Positions 40,676-50,475 of a stretch of DNA of 64,000 bases are shown here, in pieces (positions within the stretch are counted from its first letter, which is position 1; every line of letters starts with the position of its first letter). A program made the translations under genes and the position numbers. Origin of the DNA: Dokdonia sp. Dokd-P16 (GTDB lineage Bacteria > Bacteroidota > Bacteroidia > Flavobacteriales > Flavobacteriaceae); contig NZ_CP029151.1 of the NCBI RefSeq assembly GCF_003095655.1, forward strand, positions 701,501 through 765,500. The letters run 5' to 3'. Below the pieces are notes generated by a model. That model was not told the DNA's origin. It saw nothing but the letters and a program-made list of their open reading frames with translations, and did no database searches.

Positions 40676-41032
40676 TTATTTTTTCATAACCCAGCACAGA
40701 GCATCTACACGTTTTTTTGACGGGTAAGCCTTCACATCTGAGGTCATTAATAAATCCTTGAGACGCACTACGCGGCGTATCCATGATCTGTTAGATACAA
40801 TCACTAATCTATTGATACGCTTAGCATAAGAAATATCAAAAAATGTATGGTCAATAAATGCTCTTATTTCAATCTCATCCACATCGTCCTCCTCAAGGTA
40901 AATATTGATTTTATCGTGACTCTCAAGCTTTTTCTCTATCGCTGCCTTCACTTGGTTAACACCATCTTGAGCGATTTTGTTTTCATAAACAAATCCTAGG
41001 GTGTCATCTGCGATATTAAGTTCTATTATCAT
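40676..41032 (-). CDS. SpoIIAA-like (STAS-fold) protein
   Basis: 118 residues: ELNIADDTLGFVYENKIAQD start, acidic strand KINIYLEEDDVDEIEIRAFI, then RLVIVSNRSWIRRVVRLKDL, matching the SpoIIAA-like family of small soluble proteins. Binding of lipid or nucleotide is proposed for some members. Convergent with the AsmA-like gene; 4 bp between stop codons. Confidence 0.8.
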   Translation of the reverse strand: MIIELNIADDTLGFVYENKIAQDGVNQVKAAIEKKLESHDKINIYLEEDDVDEIEIRAFIDHTFFDISYAKRINRLVIVSNRSWIRRVVRLKDLLMTSDVKAYPSKKRVDALCWVMKK

Positions 41033-41101
41033 AAACTATTTATTGATAGAAATATAAATATTTAATAAATAAAAAATAACGCCCAAATGTAAGAAAATGG
41101 G

Positions 41102-41281
41102 CTATTGTTCAATGTCTATAGCAGAGAATGAAGTTAACGTTCCATCCTCAAAACCTACTTGTAATTCAATAGGATTACAGCACACTTCACAATCTTCTAC
41201 ATAAACACTACTTATGGATGGATCTAAGAGCATAGAAATCTCTTCCCAACAGTAAGGGCATTGAAAAAAATGTTCGTACAT
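41102..41281 (-). CDS. CPXCG small cysteine-rich protein
   Basis: 59 residues, MYEHFFQCPYCWEEISMLLD then CEVCCNPIEL. CPYC and CEVCC are the two zinc-knuckle halves of the CPXCG family. Function unknown. It lies between the SpoIIAA-like gene and the tolC-like gene, all on the minus strand. Confidence 0.85.
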   Translation of the reverse strand: MYEHFFQCPYCWEEISMLLDPSISSVYVEDCEVCCNPIELQVGFEDGTLTSFSAIDIEQ

Positions 41282-41306
41282 GATGATCTAATTTATAGAG
41301 GGGTAC

Positions 41307-41320
41307 GCTTTCGCGAAAGC
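41307..41320. repeat. GCTTTCGCGAAAGC palindrome, copy 11
   Basis: Exact core, 16 bp with flanks, 13 bp beyond the stop codon of the TolC-like gene. Confidence 0.95.
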
Positions 41321-41333
41321 GCCACCTACATCT

Positions 41334-42668
41334 TTAAAAATCTACATTAAGCAATTGACCTGTAAGCTGTAATAACTGTATCTCTGCAAGCTTTGCTGTA
41401 TACTTTGCTGCGTTCTTGGTAGTCTGCGCGTTAAGAAGATTTAATTGCGCCTGACGAAATTCTATGCTAGTAATTTGACCTAACTTAAAACGCTCCTCAG
41501 ATCTATCAAAGTTTGCTTTGCTCGTGATTACATTTTGTTCTTGTAAGTTATAGATAGCAAGTGCATTATAGTAATTACCCTTTGCATTCGAAATATCACG
41601 TTCTACTTGTTGTTTGAGCTGTTCTTTGATATACTCTTGACTATCAAGTGCAATTTTAGCATTCTTAATACCTACAATAGATCTACCTCCATCAAATAAA
41701 TTCCATCGTAAAGTCGCACCCGTTTGAAAACCTGTAGATGTACTTGAAGCAAGAAAGTTAGTCGCCGGAAAATTCCCTTCATTCCACCCATAACTACCTG
41801 TGATTCCCACAGTAGGAAGTAACAGTGATTTAGCCTGCTTTATCTGGTAATCACTTATGATTATATTTTGTTCTGACTGCAAAAGCGAAATATTATTTAC
41901 AGTCCCTTCATTAATATACTCCTCTATACTTATAGGATTTATAAAAGCAACTGTGGTGTCTGCCACTTTCAGGTCTTCTAGCTCTCTTGCAAGAACCACA
42001 TTAAGATCACGCTGTGCATTGCGCAGCTGCTGTCTTGCATTGAGAATATTTGTACTATCAGTTACAATATCTACTTGTGCGTTGAGTACCTCAAGCTTAT
42101 TTACTTGCCCGTAATCAAATTGATATTGCGCTCTAAGCTCACGCTCTTTTGATATCTCAAGTGCATTTTCTAGGACACCCAGATTCTCCTCAACACGTGC
42201 AACCTCATAATACACTGTAAAGAGCTGCACCATCACATTCTCTATAGTCTCCCTAGCCTGCAACTTAGATAAACCATATTGTTCTTTGAGAGTTTTATAG
42301 TTATAATACCTTCCTAAACCATCAAATAGGGTGTAGTCAAGATTTACAGATGCGTTGTATCTTGTCGTCTCTGCTCCATTTACAGACCTTGATGTACCGT
42401 CTTGAAAAGTAGCTTCTTGATTATCTACATTATAATTAATACCCGCCGTAGTACTTATCGTAGGTAAATATCCTGTATTCAAAATCCCCGTATTATTTTC
42501 GGCAACTGCCACTTGATTATTGGCAAGTAGAATCCCAAAATTATTCTCAAGCATAGTACGCACTGCCTCTTCCTTAGTAAGTAATGAAGTGGGAGTTTCT
42601 TGAGAGTACGCTTTCGCGAAAGCAAACATTAAAATAAATACTGCTATATGTTGTACTGAAAGTTTCAT
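41334..42668 (-). CDS. TolC-family outer-membrane efflux channel
   Basis: 444 residues. Signal peptide (MKLSVQHIAVFILMFAFAKA, cleaved after YSQ), then two homologous coiled-coil/barrel halves typical of OEP/TolC: NYNVDNQEATF..., ARVEENLGVLENALEISKER, and QAKSLLLPTVGITGSYGWNE, LGQITSIEFRQAQLNLLNAQ. Final gene of the RND operon; overlaps the preceding stop by one base. AFAKA in the signal peptide comes from palindrome copy 12. Confidence 0.92.
   Translation of the reverse strand: MKLSVQHIAVFILMFAFAKAYSQETPTSLLTKEEAVRTMLENNFGILLANNQVAVAENNTGILNTGYLPTISTTAGINYNVDNQEATFQDGTSRSVNGAETTRYNASVNLDYTLFDGLGRYYNYKTLKEQYGLSKLQARETIENVMVQLFTVYYEVARVEENLGVLENALEISKERELRAQYQFDYGQVNKLEVLNAQVDIVTDSTNILNARQQLRNAQRDLNVVLARELEDLKVADTTVAFINPISIEEYINEGTVNNISLLQSEQNIIISDYQIKQAKSLLLPTVGITGSYGWNEGNFPATNFLASSTSTGFQTGATLRWNLFDGGRSIVGIKNAKIALDSQEYIKEQLKQQVERDISNAKGNYYNALAIYNLQEQNVITSKANFDRSEERFKLGQITSIEFRQAQLNLLNAQTTKNAAKYTAKLAEIQLLQLTGQLLNVDF
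42610..42623. repeat. GCTTTCGCGAAAGC palindrome, copy 12 (coding)
   Basis: Exact core in the signal-peptide codons of the TolC-like gene, reading AFAKA on the minus strand, the same frame as copy 2. Confidence 0.95.
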
Positions 42669-43351
42669 TATTGATTCCTTAATATGTTATGCAATAGCGC
42701 TTCCATCGTGAGTTTTTGAACTAAATTATGTGGGGAAGTACGCATAATCTCAATCTCGCCAGCACTTAAAATAAGTTCATCTTCTCCTTCTTCTTCTAGT
42801 TTTAAATCGGCTGTATTAAATGTTTGCTCATCCTTAATATCACCTTTTTTAATGGTTACAGTATCTTGTTGTTGTACAAGTAAAAACGAGTTATAATCTA
42901 AGAAACGATTTATGCCTCCTAGCATTTTAAAACCTATGAGACCCAAACTTATCATGAAAGCGTAGGTGAATAGTTTTGTAAGTGTAAATTCATTACTTCC
43001 AGTAAAAATAGCAAGTAACAACCAGCAATGAATGAGTCCTACAAGTGATAAAATCACTCCTACGACAACTGCTGCTATGTCCATTAATTTTGCGCCAGAA
43101 GCTCTGCGTATGGTGATAGTACCGCTTTGCTCGTCCTTCACATGTGTGAACCCAATATCCTTTAAATAGTCTAGGTTATTAATTGCAACTTCTTTTTGAG
43201 CGATTTGCGACTGTAGCTCATCTATCGCAACGTTTATAGAACGCTTGTCTATCTCCTTAAGCAAGTTAAGCTTTGCCTCGTACGTAAGTTTCTCACTTTG
43301 CTCTAGTACTGCTAGTATCTCTCGACGGGTATGATTTTTATACAAATTCAT
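42668..43351 (-). CDS. Membrane protein of unknown function in the RND operon
   Basis: About 227 residues from ATG 43351, one base after the RND stop; an upstream ATG at 43405 would lie inside the pump gene. N-terminal coiled coil (REILAVLEQSEKLTYEAKLN), a central pair of membrane helices (IAAVVVGVILSLVGLIHCWL and YAFMISLGLIGFKML), then a hydrophilic domain ending LTMEALLHNILRNQ. No named family recognised. Position suggests a role with the pump. Confidence 0.75.
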   Translation of the reverse strand: MNLYKNHTRREILAVLEQSEKLTYEAKLNLLKEIDKRSINVAIDELQSQIAQKEVAINNLDYLKDIGFTHVKDEQSGTITIRRASGAKLMDIAAVVVGVILSLVGLIHCWLLLAIFTGSNEFTLTKLFTYAFMISLGLIGFKMLGGINRFLDYNSFLLVQQQDTVTIKKGDIKDEQTFNTADLKLEEEGEDELILSAGEIEIMRTSPHNLVQKLTMEALLHNILRNQ

Positions 43352-43352
43352 A

Positions 43353-46300
43353 TTAAACGATGTCTGTATTATGTGGTAAAGCTGCATGATCTTCTTGAGC
43401 ATCATTCTCTGCCTCTTCTTCCATCTCTTTTACTGCTCGCTCTTGATTTTCTCTAGGAGTTTTACGCCCCTTAATCAATCTATCTGTAGTAGTCTTTGCC
43501 CAGTTACTAAAGGAAAGAAAGATAGGCAACATCACGAGAGTAAGTATTGTGGCAAAACCAATTCCATAAGCAATAGAAATCGCCATTGGTATTAAAAATT
43601 GCGCTTGCCTACTTTCTTCAAAAATAAGCGGTGCAAGTCCTGCTATCGTTGTTATCGATGTCAAGAATATTGCTCTAAAACGTGAACGCCCAGCATCAAA
43701 AATAGCATCATCAAAAGTCATCCCCTCTCTAAGGTTAGTATTGAACTTACCTATGAGCACGAGGCCATCATTCACCATAATCCCTACCAGTGCAATAATA
43801 CCTAACATAGATAATATATTAAGCGGGAAATCGTGTATCCAGTGTCCCCACGCTACTGCAGGAAGACTTAAGGGAATTAAAAGCAATAACATTAATGGCT
43901 GACTATAACTTCTAAAGGTAAAGGCAATCACAATGTATATAAGCGCGAGTACAGTAAGTCCTACAGGCTTTAAAGAGCCTGTTAATTTACCAGCTTCTCT
44001 ATTCTGACCTTCATAAGATGGCGTTACCGTAGGATACTTTGATAAGATGTCTGGCATTACATTAGATTGTAAATCTGCCATAACATCTGTAGCACTTACC
44101 TCTTTCGGGTTTTTAAGATCTGCTAGTATTTGTATCTCTCTCCTTCCTTCTAGGTGGTTTACAGCAACATCACCTCTTTCTATGGTATAGCTCGCTATTT
44201 CATTAAGAGGCACTTTTGATCCGCTAGGAGTAAGGATGCGCATATCATCTAGATTTGTAATAGAAGACCTATTATCACGATCATAACGTACCCACACTCT
44301 TATCTCATCCTGCCCTCTTTGAAAACGCTGCGCTTGTGATCCAAAGAATCCTGCGCGCACTTGCGTCATTACTGTTTGTAAGTTAAGACCAAGTGCATAA
44401 GCAGACTCGTTAAGCTGGAGTCTTATTTCCTTAATTCCCGCTGGATCATTATCTGTTATATCCTTAAGCACAGGATTGGACTCAAGTGATTGTTTTAATT
44501 CTGCCTTTGCTGCTTTAAGCTCTGCAATATTATTTCCAAGTAAAGAAACTGCTACTGGACTTCCTCCAAAGTTTCCTCCACCACCATACACGAGACTTTC
44601 ATTTCCTATTACTGGACCTACTTTCTCACGAATCATATTACCCACTAGAATGGAAGTAATATCATTAGGCCTTTCCTCACCAGGTAGTAAGTTTACACTC
44701 AATGTTGCTGTAGAAGTTCCAGGACCTAAAGTTTTTATGATATTCTCAAATAATGGTCCGTCTATTTCACTTTTATATTTTTCAGAGAGCTCTTTGTTTA
44801 CTTCGACAGCTCTCATTTCAATCATAGAGATAATACTATCTGTAACACCCGCATTTGTACCGTTAGGCATGTTGAGTGTTATACGCACATTATCACTTGC
44901 AACGTTAGGAAAGAATGCTCCTCTTATAATTCCTGCTTGAAAACTCCCAGATGTTAATAGTATAAAAACTATAAAGAAAGAGAACATCAAAAACTTATAA
45001 TCAAGTGCAAAACGCAATGTAGGGCTGTACACTTTATCACGTAACCATACCATTATACGGTCACCAAACTCATTGATATATCGCAGCTTTGAAAATAAAT
45101 TTGCAATTCCTTTTTTAGGGCGATTATCTTGTTTTTTTAATGCTTTAGAATGTGCCAGGTGTGCTGGAAGAATAATAAGGGCCTCTACAAGTGATACTGC
45201 TAGAGTAAGCATTACAATAACAGAAACCTCTCCAAAAAACTCCCCTATTCTACCATCTAAGAATAAGAAAATACCAAAAGCAAGAATAGTTGTTAATATC
45301 GCCGAAATAATAGGAGGCAATACTTCCATGGTACCATCTACCGCAGCTTGAACTGGTGATTTACCTCGCTCATAATGCTGGTAGATATTTTCGGCAATTA
45401 CGATACCATCATCTACTAGAATACCAATAACGATAATCATCCCAAATAATGATAGCACGTTTATGGTTACATTAAAATATCCCGCAAGCATAAACATTCC
45501 TAAAAAGGCTACAGGAAGTCCGAAGGCTACCCAAAATGCAAGACGCGTATTTAAAAATAATGAGAGAAATATAAGCACTAGTATCATCCCTACTACCGCA
45601 TTCTCTGTAAGTAAGGCAGTACGCTGCACAAGTGTTATGGACAAATCATTTACAACGGCGAGTTGCACGTTGTTGTATTTGTCATTAAAATCTGCGATGT
45701 ATTCTTTTGCTTTCTCTGCAGCACCTATGAGATCTTCTGTGTTTGTAGAGGTAATAGATACATTTACAGCAAGATTTCCATTAAAGTAATTTGCATTAGG
45801 AGTTTCAGAAAAGCGATCTCTTACGGTTGCAACATCTTTAAGACGTATTGTTCTTCCGCTAGGGTCAGATCTTACAATCACGTTTGAGAGTTCGTCGCCA
45901 TAATAAGCTCTATTATTTGCTCTTATGAGATACTCCTCTGCTTCTGTTTTAATAGATCCTCCAGTAGTGAGGATATTTGATCTACTTACTGCTTGAGAAA
46001 CATCTGCAAATGAAAGATTATAAGCTAGCAAGCTATTTTCGTTTACAGCGATTTCGATTTCCTCATCAGGATAACCTGATACGTTTATTTGTGAGATACC
46101 CTCAATTGCTCTTAGGTCATTCTCAACCTGCCTCCCTATCTGCTTAAGCGTAGCTAGTGTCACATCTTCTCCACTTATAGAAAAAGATATGGTCTGGCGT
46201 ATCGCTTCTTGTTTTGCCACTACTAGTGGCTCCATACCAGAAGGAAATGATGGCACTCGATCTACAGCATTCTTAACTTCAAGAAGCATAAAGTCAATAT

Positions 46301-46601
46301 CCTTTCCCTTCTCGATCTCTACATTTATATTTCCGCTATTCTCTCTTGAAGTAGAAGTTACACGCTCTACACCATCCAGCCCTTTAAGGTTATCTTCTAT
46401 TTTGAGTACAATACCTTCTTCAACTTCCTGAGGAGATGCTCCAGGGTAAACAACGGTAATGTTTATGTTTTTTGAATCTACAAGTGGAAAGAATGAAGAC
46501 TTTAATGATAAGGCTCCAAATATCCCAAAAACCACAAACATTAATACCACTACGTTTACGGCTACGTGGTACTTTATGAAGTACTCTATAATTTTACGCA
46601 T
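43353..46601 (-). CDS. RND-family efflux permease (HAE1-like)
   Basis: 1082 residues, two halves each with a large periplasmic loop. First helix VAVNVVVLMFVVFGIFGALS; loop VVYPGASPQEVEEGI; proton-relay helix IGILVDDGIVIAENIYQH with paired Asp; second-half helix ALVGIMVNDGLVLIGKF. C-terminal Glu-rich tail. Transports substrate out with H+ through the MFP and TolC partners encoded beside it. It starts 1 bp after the MFP stop. Confidence 0.94.
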   Translation of the reverse strand: MRKIIEYFIKYHVAVNVVVLMFVVFGIFGALSLKSSFFPLVDSKNINITVVYPGASPQEVEEGIVLKIEDNLKGLDGVERVTSTSRENSGNINVEIEKGKDIDFMLLEVKNAVDRVPSFPSGMEPLVVAKQEAIRQTISFSISGEDVTLATLKQIGRQVENDLRAIEGISQINVSGYPDEEIEIAVNENSLLAYNLSFADVSQAVSRSNILTTGGSIKTEAEEYLIRANNRAYYGDELSNVIVRSDPSGRTIRLKDVATVRDRFSETPNANYFNGNLAVNVSITSTNTEDLIGAAEKAKEYIADFNDKYNNVQLAVVNDLSITLVQRTALLTENAVVGMILVLIFLSLFLNTRLAFWVAFGLPVAFLGMFMLAGYFNVTINVLSLFGMIIVIGILVDDGIVIAENIYQHYERGKSPVQAAVDGTMEVLPPIISAILTTILAFGIFLFLDGRIGEFFGEVSVIVMLTLAVSLVEALIILPAHLAHSKALKKQDNRPKKGIANLFSKLRYINEFGDRIMVWLRDKVYSPTLRFALDYKFLMFSFFIVFILLTSGSFQAGIIRGAFFPNVASDNVRITLNMPNGTNAGVTDSIISMIEMRAVEVNKELSEKYKSEIDGPLFENIIKTLGPGTSTATLSVNLLPGEERPNDITSILVGNMIREKVGPVIGNESLVYGGGGNFGGSPVAVSLLGNNIAELKAAKAELKQSLESNPVLKDITDNDPAGIKEIRLQLNESAYALGLNLQTVMTQVRAGFFGSQAQRFQRGQDEIRVWVRYDRDNRSSITNLDDMRILTPSGSKVPLNEIASYTIERGDVAVNHLEGRREIQILADLKNPKEVSATDVMADLQSNVMPDILSKYPTVTPSYEGQNREAGKLTGSLKPVGLTVLALIYIVIAFTFRSYSQPLMLLLLIPLSLPAVAWGHWIHDFPLNILSMLGIIALVGIMVNDGLVLIGKFNTNLREGMTFDDAIFDAGRSRFRAIFLTSITTIAGLAPLIFEESRQAQFLIPMAISIAYGIGFATILTLVMLPIFLSFSNWAKTTTDRLIKGRKTPRENQERAVKEMEEEAENDAQEDHAALPHNTDIV

Positions 46602-46602
46602 C

Positions 46603-47739
46603 TTACTCTGCTGGTGCTTGTGATGAATCTTTCTCTTGGTATATTTTTACAAGCATACCTGCATATGCTCCTGGAACTGGCTTGCTTACTAGCTTTGTCC
46701 CATTAGGCACTCCTTTTACAACAACTTCTTTATCTGAGAAGTACACTGGTTTTACATCGATAATGTCAAGAATAGAATCTCTTACTGTAAAGACTTGATT
46801 ATTTGGCTGCAACAATCCTCTCGCTATTGCAATCGCATCTGTCTCTTCTTTAGCTTGGAGCACAGCCTCAAGATAAACACCTTCTCTAAGAGCACTGTCT
46901 TTTACTTCTATGTATGCATTTATAGTTTGTGAAGCTTGATCTATATTTCCGTTTACTCTTGTTACCTTACCAGTGTAAGATTGATCTCCATCTATCGTTG
47001 TAAGTGCTACTTCATTACCTACTTTTAGCAAATCTGCATAATTCTTACTTATTGCAACTTCAAGCTCATAAACACTTGTGTCAATAAATTCACCTAGTTT
47101 TTGACCTGGACGTACTAGAGTTCCCTCAGTAACCAATGCCTCGGTTAGTATTCCTGTAAAAGGTGCTACTATATTGTACTTCCCAAGTCGTTGCTCGAGG
47201 TTCTTCACATTATAGTAAGAAGTCTGAATGTTACGCCCTGATATAAAATAACCTTCCTTTTCTGATGTAATTTCTGGAAGTTCAGGAGTAGATTTATTTA
47301 CATCAAAGTTGTTGATATACTTCTGCCACTTCGGGTAAGCCTCTGGATAGTCTAATCTCAAATCTGGCATGATAGCAGTAATTTGATTAAACAAAGCACT
47401 TTTTTGTGATTGCACAGATGCATAATACTCTGCGCTATTTAAACGTAATATGGTTTCTCCTCTTCTATAGGTTTGACCAGGCTTGAAAAGTTTGCTGCCT
47501 TTTTGTAATATACCTTGCACCTCAGAGAACACCTCTAACCTGCGCTGTGCTACAAGATTACCATTTGCCGAAATCTCAATAGGCACTACCCCATTAACAA
47601 CATCTTCTACAAAGACTGTTTTAACCACCTTTTCTGGTTTTGGTCGTGTACGTTGGTTACTAGCAACAATTGCCTCAGAAGCAAAGAAAGCGCCTATTAT
47701 GAGTACTACTCCTAATAGAGAAAGGATGATTTTACGCAT
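46603..47739 (-). CDS. RND periplasmic adaptor (membrane fusion protein)
   Basis: 378 residues from ATG 47739; a longer frame from 47775 is less likely. N-terminal helix IILSLLGVVLIIGAFFASEA, then VPIEISANGNLVAQRRLEVF (barrel-sandwich strand), short coiled coil, YNIVAPFTGILTEALVTEGT and a C-terminal beta domain. Connects the permease at 43353 with the TolC-like channel. First gene of the operon. Confidence 0.92.
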   Translation of the reverse strand: MRKIILSLLGVVLIIGAFFASEAIVASNQRTRPKPEKVVKTVFVEDVVNGVVPIEISANGNLVAQRRLEVFSEVQGILQKGSKLFKPGQTYRRGETILRLNSAEYYASVQSQKSALFNQITAIMPDLRLDYPEAYPKWQKYINNFDVNKSTPELPEITSEKEGYFISGRNIQTSYYNVKNLEQRLGKYNIVAPFTGILTEALVTEGTLVRPGQKLGEFIDTSVYELEVAISKNYADLLKVGNEVALTTIDGDQSYTGKVTRVNGNIDQASQTINAYIEVKDSALREGVYLEAVLQAKEETDAIAIARGLLQPNNQVFTVRDSILDIIDVKPVYFSDKEVVVKGVPNGTKLVSKPVPGAYAGMLVKIYQEKDSSQAPAE

Positions 47740-48000
47740 CGTAATTTTTTTGGTTGAAAATGACCTAATGATCAAAACGCAAAGCTAACCATGTCAAGGC
47801 GCGACAGTTGTTAACGATGTCTTAAAAAATCTCACAGCTCGTTAAACGACAAAAAACACTAGCTACACCTAAAATACTGATTCCATAGCGGATACAACAC
47901 AGAGAGTCTTGAAGCGACTTCTCAACCCTAACACTCTCATTCTTAATAAAAACCAAAATAACAACAGACAACACCTTAAAAAAAACATACTCTAAAAACA

Positions 48001-48025
48001 AAACCCCACTTTAATAGTGGGGTTT
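48001..48025 (-). terminator. Intrinsic terminator after the ABC-F gene
   Basis: Perfect 10-bp stem (48001-48010 with 48016-48025, loop TTAAT), followed on the minus strand by a T-rich tract. It lies 52 bp beyond the ABC-F stop. The rest of 47740-48000 has no gene I can support. Confidence 0.85.
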
Positions 48026-48038
48026 ATGAGTTATGTAG

Positions 48039-48076
48039 TATTGTAAATACGCTTTCGCGAAAGCGTATTTACAATA
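48039..48076. repeat. 38-bp perfect palindrome built on copy 13
   Basis: The exact 14-bp core at 48051-48064 is extended on both sides by complementary TATTGTAAATAC/GTATTTACAATA, giving 38 bp without a mismatch. It directly abuts the stop codon of the ABC-F gene. Confidence 0.97.
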
Positions 48077-49987
48077 TTAATTTAAAGCGTCGAGCTCTTC
48101 TGTGATTTTGCCCCAATCTTCCATATAGCCGTCTAGCTTCTTTTTCTTGCCGTTGTAATTATCAAAGAAGTCTGGCTTCGCCACGGTCTCATCATAATTA
48201 GTTGCAAGCTCTGCATCAAGTTGCTTCACTTCTCTTTCAAGCTTGTTGATATTAGACTCCACCTTACTCAACCTATTATTAAGTGATTTAAGCTTCTTCT
48301 GATCTTCGTATGATTTTTTAGAGCTTTTTACTGGCGCCTCTTTTTTGATGACATCTCTCTTTTCTATCTCCCGTAAGTTTGACACCTCGCGCTGTTCAAG
48401 ATAATAATCTACATCACCTAGAAACTCACGTATACGGTGGTCTTTAAATTCATAAACGCGATCTGTAAGACCTTGTAAGAAATCACGATCGTGAGATACT
48501 ACGATAAGCGTCCCTTCAAACTGCTTAAGACTATCCTTTAAAACATTCTTAGATTTTATGTCGAGGTGGTTAGTAGGTTCATCCATCACAAGCACATTAA
48601 AAGGCTGCAACATCAATTTTGCCAGTGCAAGTCTGTTACGTTCACCTCCAGAAAGTACGCGCACATATTTATCTACTTCCTCTCCTCTAAAGAGAAAAGA
48701 ACCTAAAATATTACGCACAAGCGGTCTAGTGCGCTCATCTGCCGCATCGATCATTGTTTCCTCCACAGTTTTTGAACCGTCTAAGTATTCTGCTTGATTT
48801 TGAGCAAAGTATCCTATTTGCACATTGTGCCCTAACTTTACATCACCTTGGTGTGCTAGTTCTCCTACTATAATTTTGGCAAGTGTAGATTTACCTTGAC
48901 CATTTTGCCCTACAAAGGCAGTCTTTGTATTGCGCTCTACAAGCAAATCTATCCCCTGTAGTACTGTCTTATCTCCATAGCTTTTCTCAACATCGTTTGC
49001 CTCTACCACAACTTTTCCTGGAGTAATAGATACTGGAAATTTTAACGTCATCACACTATTATCATCTTCATCTACTTCAATGCGATCTATCTTATCAAGC
49101 TTCTTAATAAGAGATTGTGCCATAGTAGCCTTAGATGCTTTTGCACGAAACTTCTCGATAAGTTTCTCCGTTTGCTCTATTTGCTTTTGCTGGTTTTTTT
49201 GAGAAGCAAGTTGCTGCTCTCTTAATTCTTTACGTAAGACTAGGTACTCTGTGTATGGCTTTGGATAATCATAAATACGACCTAAAGAAATCTCAATGGT
49301 TCGATTTGTAACGTTATCTAAGAACATTTTATCGTGCGACACAATTGCCACAGCTCCAGAATATCCTTTTAGGAAGGTCTCAAGCCATATAATAGATTCT
49401 ATATCTAAGTGATTGGTAGGCTCATCCAGCAATAGGATGTCATGGTTTTGAAGTAATAGCTTTGCAAGCTCAATACGCATGCGCCATCCTCCAGAAAAGG
49501 TATCTGTGAGCTTATCAAAATCTTCACGTTTAAAACCTAGTCCCTGAAGAATACGTTCTGTCTCTCCTTTATAATTATAGCCACCATGCACCTCATATTG
49601 ATGTTGAACATCATTAATATCAATCATTAATTGGTTATACCCCTCACTCTCATAATCTGTACGAGTAGCTAGCTGACTATTAATCTCATCAAGTTTACCT
49701 TCTAGCTCTTTAATTTCTTTAAAAGCCTCATAAGATTCTTGAAGGACAGTTCTTCCTTCTACAAAGTCAATATCTTGCTTAAGAAAACCTATACTTATCT
49801 CTTTTTCAATAGCTATAGATCCAGTATCATAAGGTTGCTCGCCAGAAATAATGCGCAACATGGTAGATTTACCCGCGCCGTTTTTACCTACGAGTCCCAC
49901 ACGATCTCCTCCATTAAGACGGAAGGTGATTTCTTCAAAAAGATATTCGCCTTGAAATGAGACAGAAAGGTTATGAATATTAAGCAT
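48077..49987 (-). CDS. ABC-F-family ATPase
   Basis: 636 residues, two ABC domains and no membrane segment. Walker A VGKNGAGKSTMLRI (about 35) and VGQNGQGKSTLAKI (about 355); signatures FSGGWRMRIELA and LSGGERNRLALA; Walker B LLLDEPTNHLDIES and LVMDEPTNHLDIKS. C-terminal coiled coil KLKSLNNRLSKVESNINKLE. ABC-F proteins act at the ribosomal E site. The C-terminal arm suggests the Uup/YheS group. Confidence 0.92.
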   Translation of the reverse strand: MLNIHNLSVSFQGEYLFEEITFRLNGGDRVGLVGKNGAGKSTMLRIISGEQPYDTGSIAIEKEISIGFLKQDIDFVEGRTVLQESYEAFKEIKELEGKLDEINSQLATRTDYESEGYNQLMIDINDVQHQYEVHGGYNYKGETERILQGLGFKREDFDKLTDTFSGGWRMRIELAKLLLQNHDILLLDEPTNHLDIESIIWLETFLKGYSGAVAIVSHDKMFLDNVTNRTIEISLGRIYDYPKPYTEYLVLRKELREQQLASQKNQQKQIEQTEKLIEKFRAKASKATMAQSLIKKLDKIDRIEVDEDDNSVMTLKFPVSITPGKVVVEANDVEKSYGDKTVLQGIDLLVERNTKTAFVGQNGQGKSTLAKIIVGELAHQGDVKLGHNVQIGYFAQNQAEYLDGSKTVEETMIDAADERTRPLVRNILGSFLFRGEEVDKYVRVLSGGERNRLALAKLMLQPFNVLVMDEPTNHLDIKSKNVLKDSLKQFEGTLIVVSHDRDFLQGLTDRVYEFKDHRIREFLGDVDYYLEQREVSNLREIEKRDVIKKEAPVKSSKKSYEDQKKLKSLNNRLSKVESNINKLEREVKQLDAELATNYDETVAKPDFFDNYNGKKKKLDGYMEDWGKITEELDALN

Positions 49988-50040
49988 AAGGAGATAAGTA
50001 AATATTATGATTTATAAAGTTTGAGGACTGCAAAGATGCT

Positions 50041-50048
50041 TAAATTTG
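50041..50048 (+). promoter_or_regulatory. -7 box of the DUF983 gene
   Basis: TAAATTTG, a perfect TAnnTTTG, 21 bp before the ATG. On the opposite strand CATCTTTG at 50029-50036 could serve the divergent ABC-F gene. Confidence 0.5.
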
Positions 50049-50069
50049 TACTCATAAACCAAGGAGATT

Positions 50070-50462
50070 ATGGGAATTCTAAAAGGCACTAAACTTAACA
50101 GTATTATTAATGGTAAATGCCCTGTTTGCCATAATGAGTCTATGTACAAAAACCCAAATCCGTACATACTTTCACAAACGCTCAAAATGCATGAGCGATG
50201 CTCACATTGCAACACAAAATATAAGATAGAACCTTCTTTCTTTTATGGAGCCATGTACGTGAGTTACCCTGTTGGCATTGCTTTTGCAACAGCTGCCTTT
50301 GTCATAACATATCTGTTCTTTGAGGCAAATCTTGTAAATTCTTTTATAGCGATTGTAGGAACTATGATTGTTTTCATGCCTGTAATCATGAGACTATCAC
50401 GCAACATATGGATCAATTTCTTCATGAAGTATGACCCAGCCAAAGATCAACTGTCAAGCTAA
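50070..50462 (+). CDS. DUF983 membrane protein (paralogue of the gene at 6097)
   Basis: 130 residues. CxxC pairs in GKCPVCHNES and RCSHCNTKY, then YKIEPSFFYGAMYVSYPVGI and two or three membrane helices, ending IWINFFMKYDPAK. It keeps all cysteines of the 6097 paralogue but has no GTAAC operator before it. Function unknown. Confidence 0.85.
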   Translation: MGILKGTKLNSIINGKCPVCHNESMYKNPNPYILSQTLKMHERCSHCNTKYKIEPSFFYGAMYVSYPVGIAFATAAFVITYLFFEANLVNSFIAIVGTMIVFMPVIMRLSRNIWINFFMKYDPAKDQLSS

Positions 50463-50475
50463 TTACCAAAACCGA

